Assembly (NCBI RefSeq): GCF_022815905.2
Contig: NZ_CP119327.1
Span: 1,116,001 to 1,180,000 of the forward strand
Source of the DNA: Staphylococcus sp. NRL 16/872
GTDB lineage: Bacteria > Bacillota > Bacilli > Staphylococcales > Staphylococcaceae
Length of the DNA stretch: 64,000 bases
Direction: 5' to 3'
Position 1 is the first letter of the stretch. Each line of letters opens with the position of its first letter. The translations under genes and the position numbers were made by a program. The notes under the pieces are model-generated. The model was not told the origin of the DNA. It saw only the letters and a list, made by a program, of their open reading frames with translations, and searched no databases. This document shows positions 55,369 through 64,000 of this stretch, in pieces.

Positions 55369-56316
55369 ATGACTGAAGAACAAACTATTATGGAAACATT
55401 ATTCCGTACTTTAGATGAGAAAGCTAAAACTTTAAATGAAGAAAATGGCCAAAGTTTTATTGAAAATTTAGGTTTAGCTATGGAAGATGTTTATCAAAAT
55501 AAAAGAGAGTTACTCGAACAAGCAACGTTACAAGATAGACGTAAAGCATTTCAATTTGCTTATTTAAGTCTTTTACAAGAAGAAACAATTCAAGCGAATC
55601 ATCAAATTACTCCTGATTCAATAGGATTGATATTAGGATTCTTAGTTCAAAAGTTTACAAAAGACAGTGATGAACTACATATTGTTGACATTGCAAGTGG
55701 GGCAGGACATTTAAGTGCTTCAGTTAATGAAGTGTTAAAAGAGACGACAGTCATGCATCACTTAATTGAAGTGGATCCCGTCTTATCTAGAGTAAGTGTA
55801 CATCTAGCAAACTTCTTAGAAATACCATTTGATGTCTATCCTCAAGATGCGATTATGCCGTTACCTTTAGAAGAAGCAGATGTCGTTATTGGAGATTTCC
55901 CAATTGGGTATTATCCAGTGGATGAACGTAGCAAAGAAATGAAATTAGGCTTTAAAGAAGGTCATAGTTATTCTCATCACTTATTAATTGAGCAAGCTAT
56001 TACAGCTTTAAAAGCTACTGGATATGCCTTTTTAGTCGTACCTAGCAATATTTTTGAAGATGAGAATGTAAAACAGTTAGAAAATTTCATTGCTACAGAA
56101 ACAGAAATGCAAGCGTTTCTTAATTTACCTAAGACTTTATTTAAAAATGAGAAAGCGCGTAAATCTATTTTAATTTTACAAAAGAAAAAAGTAAATGAAA
56201 CTAAGCCAGTAGAAGTCTTACTTGCTAATATTCCAGACTTCAAAAATCCAAATCAATTTCAAGGATTTATTAGTGAGTTAAATCAATGGATGGATGAAAA
56301 TCATCATAAAAAATAA
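55369..56316 (+). CDS. SAM-dependent methyltransferase (YtxK-like)
   Basis: A 315-residue class I methyltransferase of the N6-adenine-MTase-like group. Helical N-terminal domain (1-90), then the SAM site LHIVDIASGAGHLSASV (about 104-120) and the catalytic-strand region ADVVIGDFPIGYYPVDERS (about 167-185). GDFPIGYY stands where DNA methylases have NPPY, so DNA methylation is doubtful. It has no restriction partner. It is conserved between tpx and ackA in Bacillus and Staphylococcus. Substrate unknown. Confidence 0.82.
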   Translation: MTEEQTIMETLFRTLDEKAKTLNEENGQSFIENLGLAMEDVYQNKRELLEQATLQDRRKAFQFAYLSLLQEETIQANHQITPDSIGLILGFLVQKFTKDSDELHIVDIASGAGHLSASVNEVLKETTVMHHLIEVDPVLSRVSVHLANFLEIPFDVYPQDAIMPLPLEEADVVIGDFPIGYYPVDERSKEMKLGFKEGHSYSHHLLIEQAITALKATGYAFLVVPSNIFEDENVKQLENFIATETEMQAFLNLPKTLFKNEKARKSILILQKKKVNETKPVEVLLANIPDFKNPNQFQGFISELNQWMDENHHKK

Positions 56317-56398
56317 ACTGTCATATTCTTGAATTATAACTGTATTAATGGTTAAATAAATATGGATATTTAATTAATAAATTGGAGGACAATAATTT

Positions 56399-57595
56399 AT
56401 GTCTAAATTAGTTTTAGCGATTAATGCTGGTAGTTCTTCTTTGAAATTCCAACTTATTAGAATGCCTGAAGAAGAATTAGTTACTAAAGGATTAATCGAA
56501 CGTATTGGTATTAAAGATTCAATTTTTACTGTTGAAGTTAACGGTGAAAAAGTTAAAGAAGTTCGCGATATTAAAGATCACGAAGAAGCAATTAACATCA
56601 TGTTAGATAGCTTCAAAAAACATGGTATCATCGAAGATATTAATGATATTGTTGGTACTGGTCACCGCGTTGTACACGGTGGTGAATTATTCCCTGAATC
56701 AGCTTTAGTAACTGACGAAGTGGAACAACAAATTGAATCACTAAGTGAATTAGCACCATTACACAACCCTGCTAACTTAATGGGTATTCGTGCATTCAGA
56801 AAATTATTACCAAACATTCCTCACGTAGCTGTGTTTGATACTTCATTCCATCAAACTATGCCTGAGCAATCATACTTATACAGCTTACCTTACCAATATT
56901 ACGAAGATTATGGTATTCGTAAATATGGCTTCCACGGTACAAGTCATAAGTATGTATCACAACGTGCGGCTGCAATTTTAGATAAACCAATTGAAGAATT
57001 ACGTATTATTTCTTGTCATATTGGTAACGGTGCATCTATCGCAGCTGTTGATGGTGGAGAGTCTATCGATACTTCAATGGGATTCACTCCATTAGCAGGT
57101 GTAACAATGGGTACACGTTCTGGTAACATTGACCCAGCGTTAATTCCATTCATTATGCAAAAAACAGATCAAACTGCTGAAGAAGTATTAAATGTATTAA
57201 ATAAAGAATCTGGTTTACTTGGTATCTCAGGTACTTCAAGTGACTTACGTGACCTTGAAAGTGATGCTGAAGAAGGTAAAGAACGTGCTCAATTAGCACT
57301 AGACGTTTTCGCTTCAAGAATCCACAAATACATTGGTTCTTATGCTACTAGAATGCATGGCGTAGACGTTATTGTCTTCACTGCTGGTGTAGGTGAAAAT
57401 TCATCAACAGTACGTGCTAAAGTATTAGAAGGTTTAGAATTCATGGGTGTTTATTGGGATCCTAAGAAAAATGAAGCTATTCGTGGCGAAGAAGCTTTCA
57501 TTAACTACCCACATTCACCAGTAAAAGTAATTGTAATTCCAACTAACGAAGAAGTTATGATTGCAAGAGACACTGTAAAATTCGGTGAATTATAA
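56399..57595 (+). CDS. ackA: Acetate kinase
   Basis: Converts acetyl phosphate and ADP to acetate and ATP, the last step of overflow metabolism. The 398 residues begin [16 protein letters not shown] (phosphate loop 1). They contain GHRVVHGGE, the catalytic [21 protein letters not shown] and [26 protein letters not shown]. Full length. It works against acsA, found earlier in this window, in the acetate switch. GGAGG precedes the ATG. No clear cre was seen close upstream. Confidence 0.97.
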   Translation: MSKLVLAINAGSSSLKFQLIRMPEEELVTKGLIERIGIKDSIFTVEVNGEKVKEVRDIKDHEEAINIMLDSFKKHGIIEDINDIVGTGHRVVHGGELFPESALVTDEVEQQIESLSELAPLHNPANLMGIRAFRKLLPNIPHVAVFDTSFHQTMPEQSYLYSLPYQYYEDYGIRKYGFHGTSHKYVSQRAAAILDKPIEELRIISCHIGNGASIAAVDGGESIDTSMGFTPLAGVTMGTRSGNIDPALIPFIMQKTDQTAEEVLNVLNKESGLLGISGTSSDLRDLESDAEEGKERAQLALDVFASRIHKYIGSYATRMHGVDVIVFTAGVGENSSTVRAKVLEGLEFMGVYWDPKKNEAIRGEEAFINYPHSPVKVIVIPTNEEVMIARDTVKFGEL

Positions 57596-57606
57596 TATAT
57601 AATATT

Positions 57607-57649
57607 GGCCATGATTATGTCTTTTAAAGATGTGATCATGGCATTTTTT
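57607..57649 (+). terminator. Terminator after ackA
   Basis: Stem GCCATGAT/ATCATGGC (57608-57615 with 57635-57642) followed by ATTTTTTATG. Confidence 0.88.
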
Positions 57650-57667
57650 ATGACGTTATTGAAATAG

Positions 57668-57705
57668 AAAAGGGCACCTATGGAAACAAGGTGCCCTTTT
57701 AAAAA
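57668..57705. terminator. Second, symmetric terminator between ackA and the uspA gene
   Basis: Perfect 11-bp stem AAAAGGGCACC/GGTGCCCTTTT (57668-57678 with 57690-57700). Its A-rich and T-rich flanks suit both directions; on the minus strand it ends the convergent stress gene. Confidence 0.88.
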
Positions 57706-57724
57706 TTAAATAATTATTTTGAAA

Positions 57725-58222
57725 TTATGAATATTGTTGTCTAAATTCTGGTGTAGCCACTTCTGGATGGAAGTCTTCTGGGATTTCTTCAGTACGTACT
57801 ACTAATACATCACAAGGTGAGTGACGTACGATAGCTTCAGATACAGAACCGACAATAAATCGTTCTACTGCATTTAAACCTGAAGTACCACACATAATTA
57901 AATCTACCTTAAGTTCGCTTGCTAATTTTTTAGGGATAATAGCTTTAGGTGAACCAAATTCTAAGCGTGTTTCTACATTAGCTACTCCAGCACGTGTTGC
58001 TACTTCTTGATAACCTTTTAATAACTCTTCAGAGAAACCACGAGATTTCTCAGTGAATTGTGCATCATAAACTTCATATGAAGAATATGTTCTTGAATCA
58101 ATAATGTTTACAATAGTTAATTTGGCGTCGTTACGTTTAGCTACGTCTACAGCTTTGTTGAAAGCCCACTCTGCTTCGTGTGAACCATCAACTGCGATTA
58201 AAATGTTTTTATAAGTTAACAT
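57725..58222 (-). CDS. Universal stress protein (UspA family)
   Basis: A 165-residue Usp fold: ILIAVDGSHEAEWAFNKAVDVAKR at the start and the ATP-type loop MCGTSGLNAVERFIVGSVSEAIVRHSPCDVLVV near the end (G-x2-G-x9-G-S/T pattern). It therefore probably binds ATP. Homologues protect during starvation and stress. AAGGGGG precedes ATG. It lies beside ackA and ald; in S. aureus a usp gene is found at this position too. A shorter paralogue is at 61638-62051. Confidence 0.88.
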   Translation of the reverse strand: MLTYKNILIAVDGSHEAEWAFNKAVDVAKRNDAKLTIVNIIDSRTYSSYEVYDAQFTEKSRGFSEELLKGYQEVATRAGVANVETRLEFGSPKAIIPKKLASELKVDLIMCGTSGLNAVERFIVGSVSEAIVRHSPCDVLVVRTEEIPEDFHPEVATPEFRQQYS

Positions 58223-58314
58223 CTTAATAACCCCCTTAGCTTTTCTTACTTATAGTTTACCACAACTTTCAGAATATTTAATATTTATATTTTAACAATA
58301 ATGTGTACATTTTC

Positions 58315-58328
58315 TGATTGCGCTTTCA
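58315..58328 (+). promoter_or_regulatory. cre-like site upstream of ald
   Basis: TGATTGCGCTTTCA matches the cre consensus at 12 of 14 positions and lies about 38 bases before the ald start codon. Control of alanine catabolism by CcpA is plausible. Confidence 0.4.
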
Positions 58329-58365
58329 TTGGTTTAGCGTTACGATAGTGTTGGAGGTGGATGGA

Positions 58366-59487
58366 ATGAAAATTGGTATTCCAAAAGAAATAAAAAACAA
58401 CGAAAACAGAGTTGGTTTATCACCAAGTGGTGTACATGCATTAGTTGAACAAGGACATACAGTTCTTGTGGAAAAAGATGCAGGTTTAGGTTCATACTTT
58501 GAAGATGTAGATTACGAAAAAGCAGGTGCAGAAATCGTATCTGATCAATCTTCAGCTTGGGATGTAGAAATGGTTATCAAAGTTAAAGAACCTTTAGAAG
58601 AAGAGTATAAATACTTCAGAGAAGGATTAATCTTATTCACATACTTACATCTAGCTAATGAAGAAAAATTAACTCAAGCGTTAGTTGATAATAAAGTAGT
58701 AGGTATTGCATACGAAACGGTTCAATTACCTGACCGTTCATTACCATTATTAACACCAATGAGTGAAGTAGCAGGACGTATGTCTGCTCAAGTAGGTTCA
58801 GAATTCTTACAAAAAATTAACGGCGGAATGGGAATTTTACTTGGCGGAGTACCTGGAGTACCAAAAGGTAAAGTAACTATCATCGGTGGCGGTCAAGCTG
58901 GTACTAATGCTGCTAAAATCGCTTTAGGTTTAGGTGCAGATGTTACTATCTTAGACGTTAATCCTAAACGTTTAGCGGAATTAGAAGATTTATTTGATGG
59001 TCGTGTAAACACGATTATGTCTAATCCATTAAATATCGAAGAAGCGGTTAAACAAAGTGATTTAGTTATCGGTGCCGTTCTTATTCCTGGTGCTAAAGCG
59101 CCAAGCTTAGTAACTGAAGATATGATTAAAGAAATGAAAGACGGTTCAGTAATCGTTGATATCGCTATCGACCAAGGTGGTATCTTTGAAACAACTGATA
59201 AGATCACTACTCATGATGATCCTACTTACGTTAAACATGGTGTAGTTCATTATGCTGTTGCAAATATGCCAGGTGCCGTACCACGTACATCTACAATCGC
59301 TTTAAATAATGCAACATTACCTTATGCTCAATTATTAGCAAATAAAGGTTACCGTGAAGCATTTAAAGCTAACCATGCATTATCTTTAGGTCTAAATACT
59401 TATAAAGGTCATGTCACTCATAAAGGTGTAGCTGAAGCATTTAATTTAGAATACACTACTATTGAAGACGCTTTAAAAGAAGACTAA
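58366..59487 (+). CDS. ald: Alanine dehydrogenase
   Basis: Deaminates L-alanine to pyruvate and ammonia with NAD. The 373 residues begin [23 protein letters not shown] and contain the substrate-binding KVKEP and the HLANEEKL catalytic-histidine region. The nucleotide loop is [30 protein letters not shown] (about 170-199), and [20 protein letters not shown] follows. ATG 58366 lies after GGAGGTGG; the longer frame from 58318 runs through the cre-like site and is rejected. Confidence 0.93.
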   Translation: MKIGIPKEIKNNENRVGLSPSGVHALVEQGHTVLVEKDAGLGSYFEDVDYEKAGAEIVSDQSSAWDVEMVIKVKEPLEEEYKYFREGLILFTYLHLANEEKLTQALVDNKVVGIAYETVQLPDRSLPLLTPMSEVAGRMSAQVGSEFLQKINGGMGILLGGVPGVPKGKVTIIGGGQAGTNAAKIALGLGADVTILDVNPKRLAELEDLFDGRVNTIMSNPLNIEEAVKQSDLVIGAVLIPGAKAPSLVTEDMIKEMKDGSVIVDIAIDQGGIFETTDKITTHDDPTYVKHGVVHYAVANMPGAVPRTSTIALNNATLPYAQLLANKGYREAFKANHALSLGLNTYKGHVTHKGVAEAFNLEYTTIEDALKED

Positions 59488-59503
59488 TCGATTATATTAA
59501 AAT

Positions 59504-59549
59504 AAAAATCCAGTTGAGAGGGAATTACCTATCTCAACTGGATTTTTAA
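59504..59549. terminator. Bidirectional terminator between ald and the M24 peptidase gene
   Basis: Perfect 16-bp stem AAAAATCCAGTTGAGA/TCTCAACTGGATTTTT (59504-59519 with 59532-59547). It ends just at the peptidase stop. Confidence 0.92.
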
Positions 59550-60605
59550 TTATTTTTCATAATGAGTTAGAATTTCATAACCATCTTCAGTCACTAATAT
59601 ATCATCTTCGATACGAACCCCCGCTACGCCGGGTACATAAATGCCAGGTTCAATAGTAATGACCATGCCTACTTCTAACTTGTTATTGTTTGTACTTGAA
59701 ACATCTTGATATTCATGTTCCTCAAGTCCTAAACCATGACCTAGGCGGTGAGGGAAATAATCACCATAACCAGCATTTGAGATGATATCACGTGCAACTT
59801 TGTCAATTTCATTTAATGGCACACCCGCTTGAATTGATTGAATCGCTTCTGTTTCGGCTTCCAACACAATATTATAAATTTCTTGAGCTTTGTCTGAAGG
59901 TGTTCCAAATTTTACAGTACGCGTCATATCACTACAGTAATGATTGTAAATAACACCTAAATCGAACAGAACATATTCATTATCATTTAATGTTCGATCA
60001 CCTGGTGTCCCATGAGGAGAAGCGGCATGATCACCGAATAAAACCATAGTGTCAAAACTCATTTCACTCACACCGAACTTTTTAATTTCATTTTCAATAT
60101 GATTAACAACTTCTCGTTCTGAAACGCCAACTTCTAAGAAATTAACGCCAATTTCAATGCATTTATCAGCTAACTCAGCTGCTTTCTTAATGTCATTAAT
60201 TTCATCATTATTCTTAATATTTCTTAAATTTTTAATCGTCTGATCAATGTCACCATATTCAGTGACATTGAAATTTTCAGTAAGTTCACGTTGACGTTTA
60301 ACAGTTAAATGTTCACTTTCGATTAATAATTTGCTAAACGAATGGGGTTCTATATCAAATGGATTTTCTGTATCTAAGTAACCAATGATTTTACCGTCAA
60401 AAGATGACGCTTTAGCCTCTTCAACTTCCATTTTAGGACAATAAAGTGTCTTTTCGCCTGAGGCAGTAATTAACACTGCTAATAATCTTTCGTGAGGTTC
60501 ACTTCTATAACCTGTAAAATAAAAGACATTAAGTGGAGTTGTAATCCATGCGGCATCAGCATTTTCGTTATGTAACGCTTTAGTAATTTCATCTATCTTA
60601 GTCAT
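59550..60605 (-). CDS. M24-family Xaa-Pro peptidase
   Basis: A cytoplasmic metallopeptidase releasing N-terminal residues before proline. The 351 residues have a creatinase-like N-domain (1-125). The pita-bread domain follows, with the five metal ligands in [21 protein letters not shown] (two Asp), [10 protein letters not shown] (His), [10 protein letters not shown] (Glu) and [10 protein letters not shown] (Glu). I start at ATG 60605 ([15 protein letters not shown]), which has GGAGGAG upstream; the ATG at 60626 lies before that site. Confidence 0.9.
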   Translation of the reverse strand: MTKIDEITKALHNENADAAWITTPLNVFYFTGYRSEPHERLLAVLITASGEKTLYCPKMEVEEAKASSFDGKIIGYLDTENPFDIEPHSFSKLLIESEHLTVKRQRELTENFNVTEYGDIDQTIKNLRNIKNNDEINDIKKAAELADKCIEIGVNFLEVGVSEREVVNHIENEIKKFGVSEMSFDTMVLFGDHAASPHGTPGDRTLNDNEYVLFDLGVIYNHYCSDMTRTVKFGTPSDKAQEIYNIVLEAETEAIQSIQAGVPLNEIDKVARDIISNAGYGDYFPHRLGHGLGLEEHEYQDVSSTNNNKLEVGMVITIEPGIYVPGVAGVRIEDDILVTEDGYEILTHYEK

Positions 60606-60824
60606 AAAACAATTCTCCTCCTTCAATACTTTGACTTTAATTTTACGTCTAAAACAGAATTAATTCAAAATTATTGAATAATTTCAGAAGAGACTTCTTT
60701 TATATTTTTCTGAAAATGTAAACAAGAGTTGATACGTTTTCTCAGGCATTTTAGTTAAAAAGTGTTATAAAATTTATTTGCTAGGGTATACTACAATTAA
60801 ACAAGCTATTAGGAGGCTATCAAT

Positions 60825-61514
60825 ATGAAACTTTCATTTCATGGTCAATCTACTATTTATTTCGAAGGAAATGGAAAAAAAGTAATTGTAGATCCGTTTA
60901 TATCTGGAAATGACAATTGTGATTTAGATGAACAAAGATTAGATGTGGATTACATTATCTTAACGCATGGTCATGCTGATCACTTTGGCGATGTAGTTGA
61001 GCTTGCTAACCGTAACCATGCTACTGTTATTGGTTCAGCAGAATTACAAGGTTATTTATCAACATATCATGGTGTTGAGAATGTTCACGGTATGAATATT
61101 GGAGGCAAAGCGAAGTTTGATTTTGGTACGATTAAATATGTTCAAGCATTCCACAGTTCAAGCTTCACGCACGAAGATGGTATTCCAGTTTATCTAGGTA
61201 TGCCAATGGGTGTGATTATTGAAACTGAAGGTAAAACAATTTATCACACTGGAGACACAGGTTTATTTAGTGATATGAAATTAATTGCAGAACGCCATCC
61301 TGTAGATGTTTGTTTTGTACCAATTGGTGATAACTTTACAATGGGTATTGATGATGCTAGCTATGCAATTAATGAATTTATCAAACCTAAAATTTCAGTA
61401 CCAATTCACTACAATACTTTTCCATTAATCGAACAAAACCCTCAAGAATTTAAAGATGCAGTAACAGAAGGGGAAGTTCAAATTTTAAAACCTGGTGAAT
61501 CTGTAGAGTTTTAA
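60825..61514 (+). CDS. UPF0173 metal-dependent hydrolase (YtkL-like)
   Basis: A 229-residue metallo-beta-lactamase-fold protein with the zinc signature [16 protein letters not shown] (about 44-59) and further ligands in [11 protein letters not shown] and [14 protein letters not shown]. The family is widespread and of unknown substrate. It has its own AGGAGG site and a terminator after it. Synteny with the M24 peptidase and the CBS regulator is as in B. subtilis (ytkL and ytoI region). Confidence 0.88.
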   Translation: MKLSFHGQSTIYFEGNGKKVIVDPFISGNDNCDLDEQRLDVDYIILTHGHADHFGDVVELANRNHATVIGSAELQGYLSTYHGVENVHGMNIGGKAKFDFGTIKYVQAFHSSSFTHEDGIPVYLGMPMGVIIETEGKTIYHTGDTGLFSDMKLIAERHPVDVCFVPIGDNFTMGIDDASYAINEFIKPKISVPIHYNTFPLIEQNPQEFKDAVTEGEVQILKPGESVEF

Positions 61515-61560
61515 TATAAATAGATAAAATAATGTTGAATTCTTGGTTTACGATAAACAG

Positions 61561-61623
61561 AAAAACTCCTATTATATGAGTGGACAATACATGTTTTAAG
61601 TCACTCTATAATAGGAGTTTTCT
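61561..61623. terminator. Terminator between the YtkL-like gene and the second usp gene
   Basis: A stem of about 20 pairs: AAAACTCCTATTATATGAGTG (from 61562) with CACTCTATAATAGGAGTTTT (to 61621), one mismatch region, T-rich end. Suitable for both convergent genes. Confidence 0.9.
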
Positions 61624-61637
61624 AATAGTGAATAAAG

Positions 61638-62051
61638 TCATTTAACAATTAATACTGGAATAGTTGCACGTTTAGCTACTTTATGGCTTACACTACCAAG
61701 TACAAATTTCTTTTGAAGCTCTGCTTTACGGTTACTTAATACAACGATTTCGTATTTACCGCTATTGGCATGTTTTACAAGTTCATCTTTAGGATTGCCT
61801 CGAACTATAATTTGATCATATTTAATGCCATAATCATCTAAAATATTGCGTGTTTTTTCAAGTTCTTCGCTACGTTTATCAGTTAATTCATCTAGATGTG
61901 TACCTGCTTTGATAGAAGCTTGAGCATCTTGTTCTCCAATTGCATTAAGAATCGTAACTACCGTATCTTCACCTGCTAATTTTGATACTTCTTTTAACGC
62001 TTTCTCATTTTTTAAATGAGTATCGACACCTAATAATATATGTTTATACAT
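61638..62051 (-). CDS. Short universal stress protein (UspA family)
   Basis: A 137-residue Usp-fold protein: HILLGVDTHLKNEKALKEVSKLA at the start and VVLSNRKAELQKKFVLGSVSHKVAKRATIPVLIV at the end. The glycine-rich ATP loop is poor (VLSNRKAELQKKF in place of G-x2-G), so it may not bind ATP, unlike the longer paralogue at 57725-58222. AAAGGAGG precedes ATG. Divergent from the CBS regulator gene. Confidence 0.83.
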   Translation of the reverse strand: MYKHILLGVDTHLKNEKALKEVSKLAGEDTVVTILNAIGEQDAQASIKAGTHLDELTDKRSEELEKTRNILDDYGIKYDQIIVRGNPKDELVKHANSGKYEIVVLSNRKAELQKKFVLGSVSHKVAKRATIPVLIVK

Positions 62052-62277
62052 AGGACATTCCTCCTTTAATATAATTATATATAGGATAAATTAATTTTTC
62101 CAATAAATATATTTATAATTATTAAATAACTTCAATCGTTAAATTATTAAGAGGTTATTATTTTTATTCTGAAAATGTGTAAATTATAAATTGAAATAAG
62201 CGTATTTTCAAAATCGATTTTTTTAGGTGGAAAAGTTATAATATACAAGACACTGTCTATTTTAGAGAGGTATATGA

Positions 62278-63576
62278 ATGACTAAACATGAACAAATAAT
62301 AGCGTATATTGAATCGTTAAAAATCGGACAAAAAATTTCAGTTCGAAAAATTGCGAAGGTAATGAATGTATCTGAAGGCACTGCTTATAGAGCCATTAAA
62401 GATGCAGGTCAATTAGGGTTGGTAACTACGATTGATAGGGTAGGCACCGTACGCATTGATAAGAAAAATCGTGAAGAAATTGAAAATTTAACGTTTAATG
62501 AAATTCTTAAAATTATCGATGGTGAAGTTATCGGTGGCAAAAATGGTTTGAGTAAAAGTGTGTCCAAATTTGCGATAGGCGCAATGGAACTTAAAGATGT
62601 CGTTAAATATATCAGTCATCAAACATTGCTTATTGTAGGAAACCGTCCTGATGTCCAATTAGAAGCTTTAAAAAAAGGTAGTGGTGTACTCATTACAGGA
62701 GGGTTCAAAACCTCTCAAAAAATAATCGATTATGCCAATAGTCACAATTTACCAATTCTATCTTCAAATTATGATACATTTTTAGTGGCCAATATCATAA
62801 ATAGAGCAATGTATAATCAAATGATTCGAAAAGAAATATTAATCGTAAATGATATTGTTAAGCCTATTAATGATATGACCGTTGTCTTTGACGAAATGGG
62901 TCTTGAAGATTATAAAGCACGGGCGAAAGTTACAGGCCACTCGCGCTTTCCAGTAGTGGATAAAAATTGGAAACTAGTGGGTATAATTACTAGTAAAGAG
63001 ACTATTCACATGCAAGTTGGGGACACTGTGAGTAAAGTGATGACGAAACGACCTATTAATGTTGAATTAACAACCACTGTAGCGAGTTGTGCGCATCTTA
63101 TGATTTGGGAAGGTATCGAAATTTTACCAGTAACTACTAAAAATAGAAAAGCAATTGGGGTAATTACAAGAGATGATGTACTAAAAGCGATGCAATTACT
63201 TGGTCGACAACCTCAAATTGGAGAAACAATTAATGACCAAATTGCTAAACATATTACAATCACCCAAAATGACATTACTGTTGAAATTTCTCCATTATTA
63301 ACTAATCAGTATGGCACATTAAGTAAATCAGTATTTGTAGCCATTATTGAAGAAACGATTAAACATGAACTACGTAAATTTAAAAAAGTAGACGTAATGA
63401 TAGAAAGTTTAAATATTATTTACATAAAAACTGTACCTATTGAAACCTTTATTAATGTTTCATATAACATGTTAGATGTCGGCCGAAACTTTGCAAAATT
63501 AGAAGTTGCTATGATGAGTGGTAACGAGAGGGTGGCCAATGCTATGATTATTGTCCAAATGTTCGAAGATTTTTAA
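62278..63576 (+). CDS. CBS/DRTGG/hotdog regulator (YtoI-like)
   Basis: A 432-residue multidomain protein. An N-terminal HTH ([29 protein letters not shown], residues about 16-44) comes first. A DRTGG domain follows (about 70-180; [24 protein letters not shown]). Two CBS motifs come next (about 190-310; [43 protein letters not shown]). The C-terminal domain is hotdog-like (about 330-432). CBS pairs usually sense adenine nucleotides, so it may be a nucleotide-responsive regulator. It is followed by nrnA, as ytoI-ytqI in B. subtilis. Targets unknown. Confidence 0.85.
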   Translation: MTKHEQIIAYIESLKIGQKISVRKIAKVMNVSEGTAYRAIKDAGQLGLVTTIDRVGTVRIDKKNREEIENLTFNEILKIIDGEVIGGKNGLSKSVSKFAIGAMELKDVVKYISHQTLLIVGNRPDVQLEALKKGSGVLITGGFKTSQKIIDYANSHNLPILSSNYDTFLVANIINRAMYNQMIRKEILIVNDIVKPINDMTVVFDEMGLEDYKARAKVTGHSRFPVVDKNWKLVGIITSKETIHMQVGDTVSKVMTKRPINVELTTTVASCAHLMIWEGIEILPVTTKNRKAIGVITRDDVLKAMQLLGRQPQIGETINDQIAKHITITQNDITVEISPLLTNQYGTLSKSVFVAIIEETIKHELRKFKKVDVMIESLNIIYIKTVPIETFINVSYNMLDVGRNFAKLEVAMMSGNERVANAMIIVQMFEDF

Positions 63577-63641
63577 TCAATTGTCATGGTATGTATTTGC
63601 GAATACATTTTAAAAAAATAAAACTTGAGGAGCAATCATTT

Positions 63642-64000
63642 ATGGTAGAAATATTTAATGAAATTATGCGAAAAATTGAAGAAGCGGAAACGATTATTAT
63701 TCATAGACACGTACGTCCAGATCCGGATGCTTATGGTTCTCAACTTGGATTGAAGTTATATTTAGAACACAAATTTCCAGAAAAAAACATTTTTGCCGTA
63801 GGAGAATCTGAAGTGTCCCTTGAATTTATTGGAAGTTTAGATGAAATAGCGGATGAGGTTTACGAAGAGGCGCTAGTGATTGTTTGTGATACGGCCAATG
63901 CTCCACGTATTGATGACCAAAGATACGGGGATGGTAGAGGATTGATTAAAATTGACCACCATCCAGCGATAGACCAATATGCAGAAATCAATTATGTGAA
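63642..64000 (+). CDS. nrnA: Oligoribonuclease/pAp phosphatase NrnA, N-terminal part (runs out of the window)
   Basis: DHH-family phosphoesterase that degrades short RNA oligomers and dephosphorylates 3'-phosphoadenosine 5'-phosphate. Only 119 codons are seen and the frame is still open at base 64000. Visible motifs are [19 protein letters not shown] (about 18-36), [13 protein letters not shown] and the DHH signature [12 protein letters not shown] (about 102-113). ATG 63642 follows GAGGAG. Its position after the CBS regulator matches B. subtilis ytoI-nrnA (ytqI). Confidence 0.9.
   Translation, partial: MVEIFNEIMRKIEEAETIIIHRHVRPDPDAYGSQLGLKLYLEHKFPEKNIFAVGESEVSLEFIGSLDEIADEVYEEALVIVCDTANAPRIDDQRYGDGRGLIKIDHHPAIDQYAEINYV

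Overview
This window is chromosomal DNA of a low-GC Gram-positive bacterium, almost certainly a Staphylococcus and probably a coagulase-negative species. The base composition is AT-rich. Nearly every protein closely resembles what I recall of its S. aureus counterpart, and the gene order follows the S. aureus and B. subtilis core (murJ, pepV, dat, trmB, ytoP to sftA, murC, ytxGH, aroA(G), ccpA, acuCA/acsA, fhs, tyrS, htrA, nagE, serA, glpQ-like, rpsD, ezrA, nifS-thiI, tpx, ackA, ald, nrnA). The species cannot be fixed from the sequence alone.

Layout. Bases 1-6.5 kb hold cell-wall and translation genes (murJ end, a pseudouridine synthase, pepV, dat, a kinase-like protein, trmB). Bases 6.6-15 kb hold a YtnP-like lactonase, a small PepSY-like protein, an M42 peptidase, a thioredoxin-like protein, DUF1444, a YtpR-like protein and the SftA DNA translocase. 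Bases 15-21.5 kb hold murC, a YtxG-like protein, a repeat-rich YtxH protein, the bifunctional DAHP synthase and ccpA. Bases 21.6-27.3 kb form a carbon-metabolism block: acuC and acuA face acsA, then fhs, with CcpA (cre) sites in front of several genes. An ISL3-family insertion sequence (27336-28823) with a perfect 8-bp target duplication sits exactly at the stop codon of a glycosyltransferase gene. A T-box precedes tyrS. A MarR regulator and a DHA2 drug pump follow, with two operator-like repeats on the pump promoter.

The stretch 35.75-40.65 kb is the accessory part. It separates a plsC-like gene from nagE, which I recall as neighbours in S. aureus. It carries a possibly frame-split pair (PH-like ORF plus zinc-ribbon PD-(D/E)xK nuclease-like ORF), then a two-gene unit coding for a DndB/DGQHR-like protein and a catalytically dead tyrosine-recombinase-like protein of the MrpR (SPbeta YopR) type. 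An AT-rich perfect palindrome lies in front of this unit, and a degraded LPXTG surface-protein remnant lies behind it. The best reading is a domesticated lysogeny-control or immunity module from an SPbeta-like phage. This is the main candidate for an undescribed system.

Bases 40.7-64 kb return to core genes: sugar uptake (nagE), a HAD phosphatase, serine/glyoxylate enzymes, OsmC, a phosphodiesterase, rpsD with a probable autoregulatory leader, a fRMsr-type GAF protein, ezrA, a candidate structured RNA bracketed by two related hairpins, a dispersed fold-back repeat, nifS-thiI, a TSUP transporter, tpx, a YtxK-like methyltransferase, ackA, two universal stress proteins, ald, an M24 peptidase, a YtkL-like hydrolase, a CBS/DRTGG regulator and the start of nrnA.

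Other points of note: acuC ends at an in-frame TAA that is followed by 25 codons resembling the family C-terminus; the YtxH protein carries two nested families of near-identical tandem repeats; and fhs has a structured leader and a TTG start.
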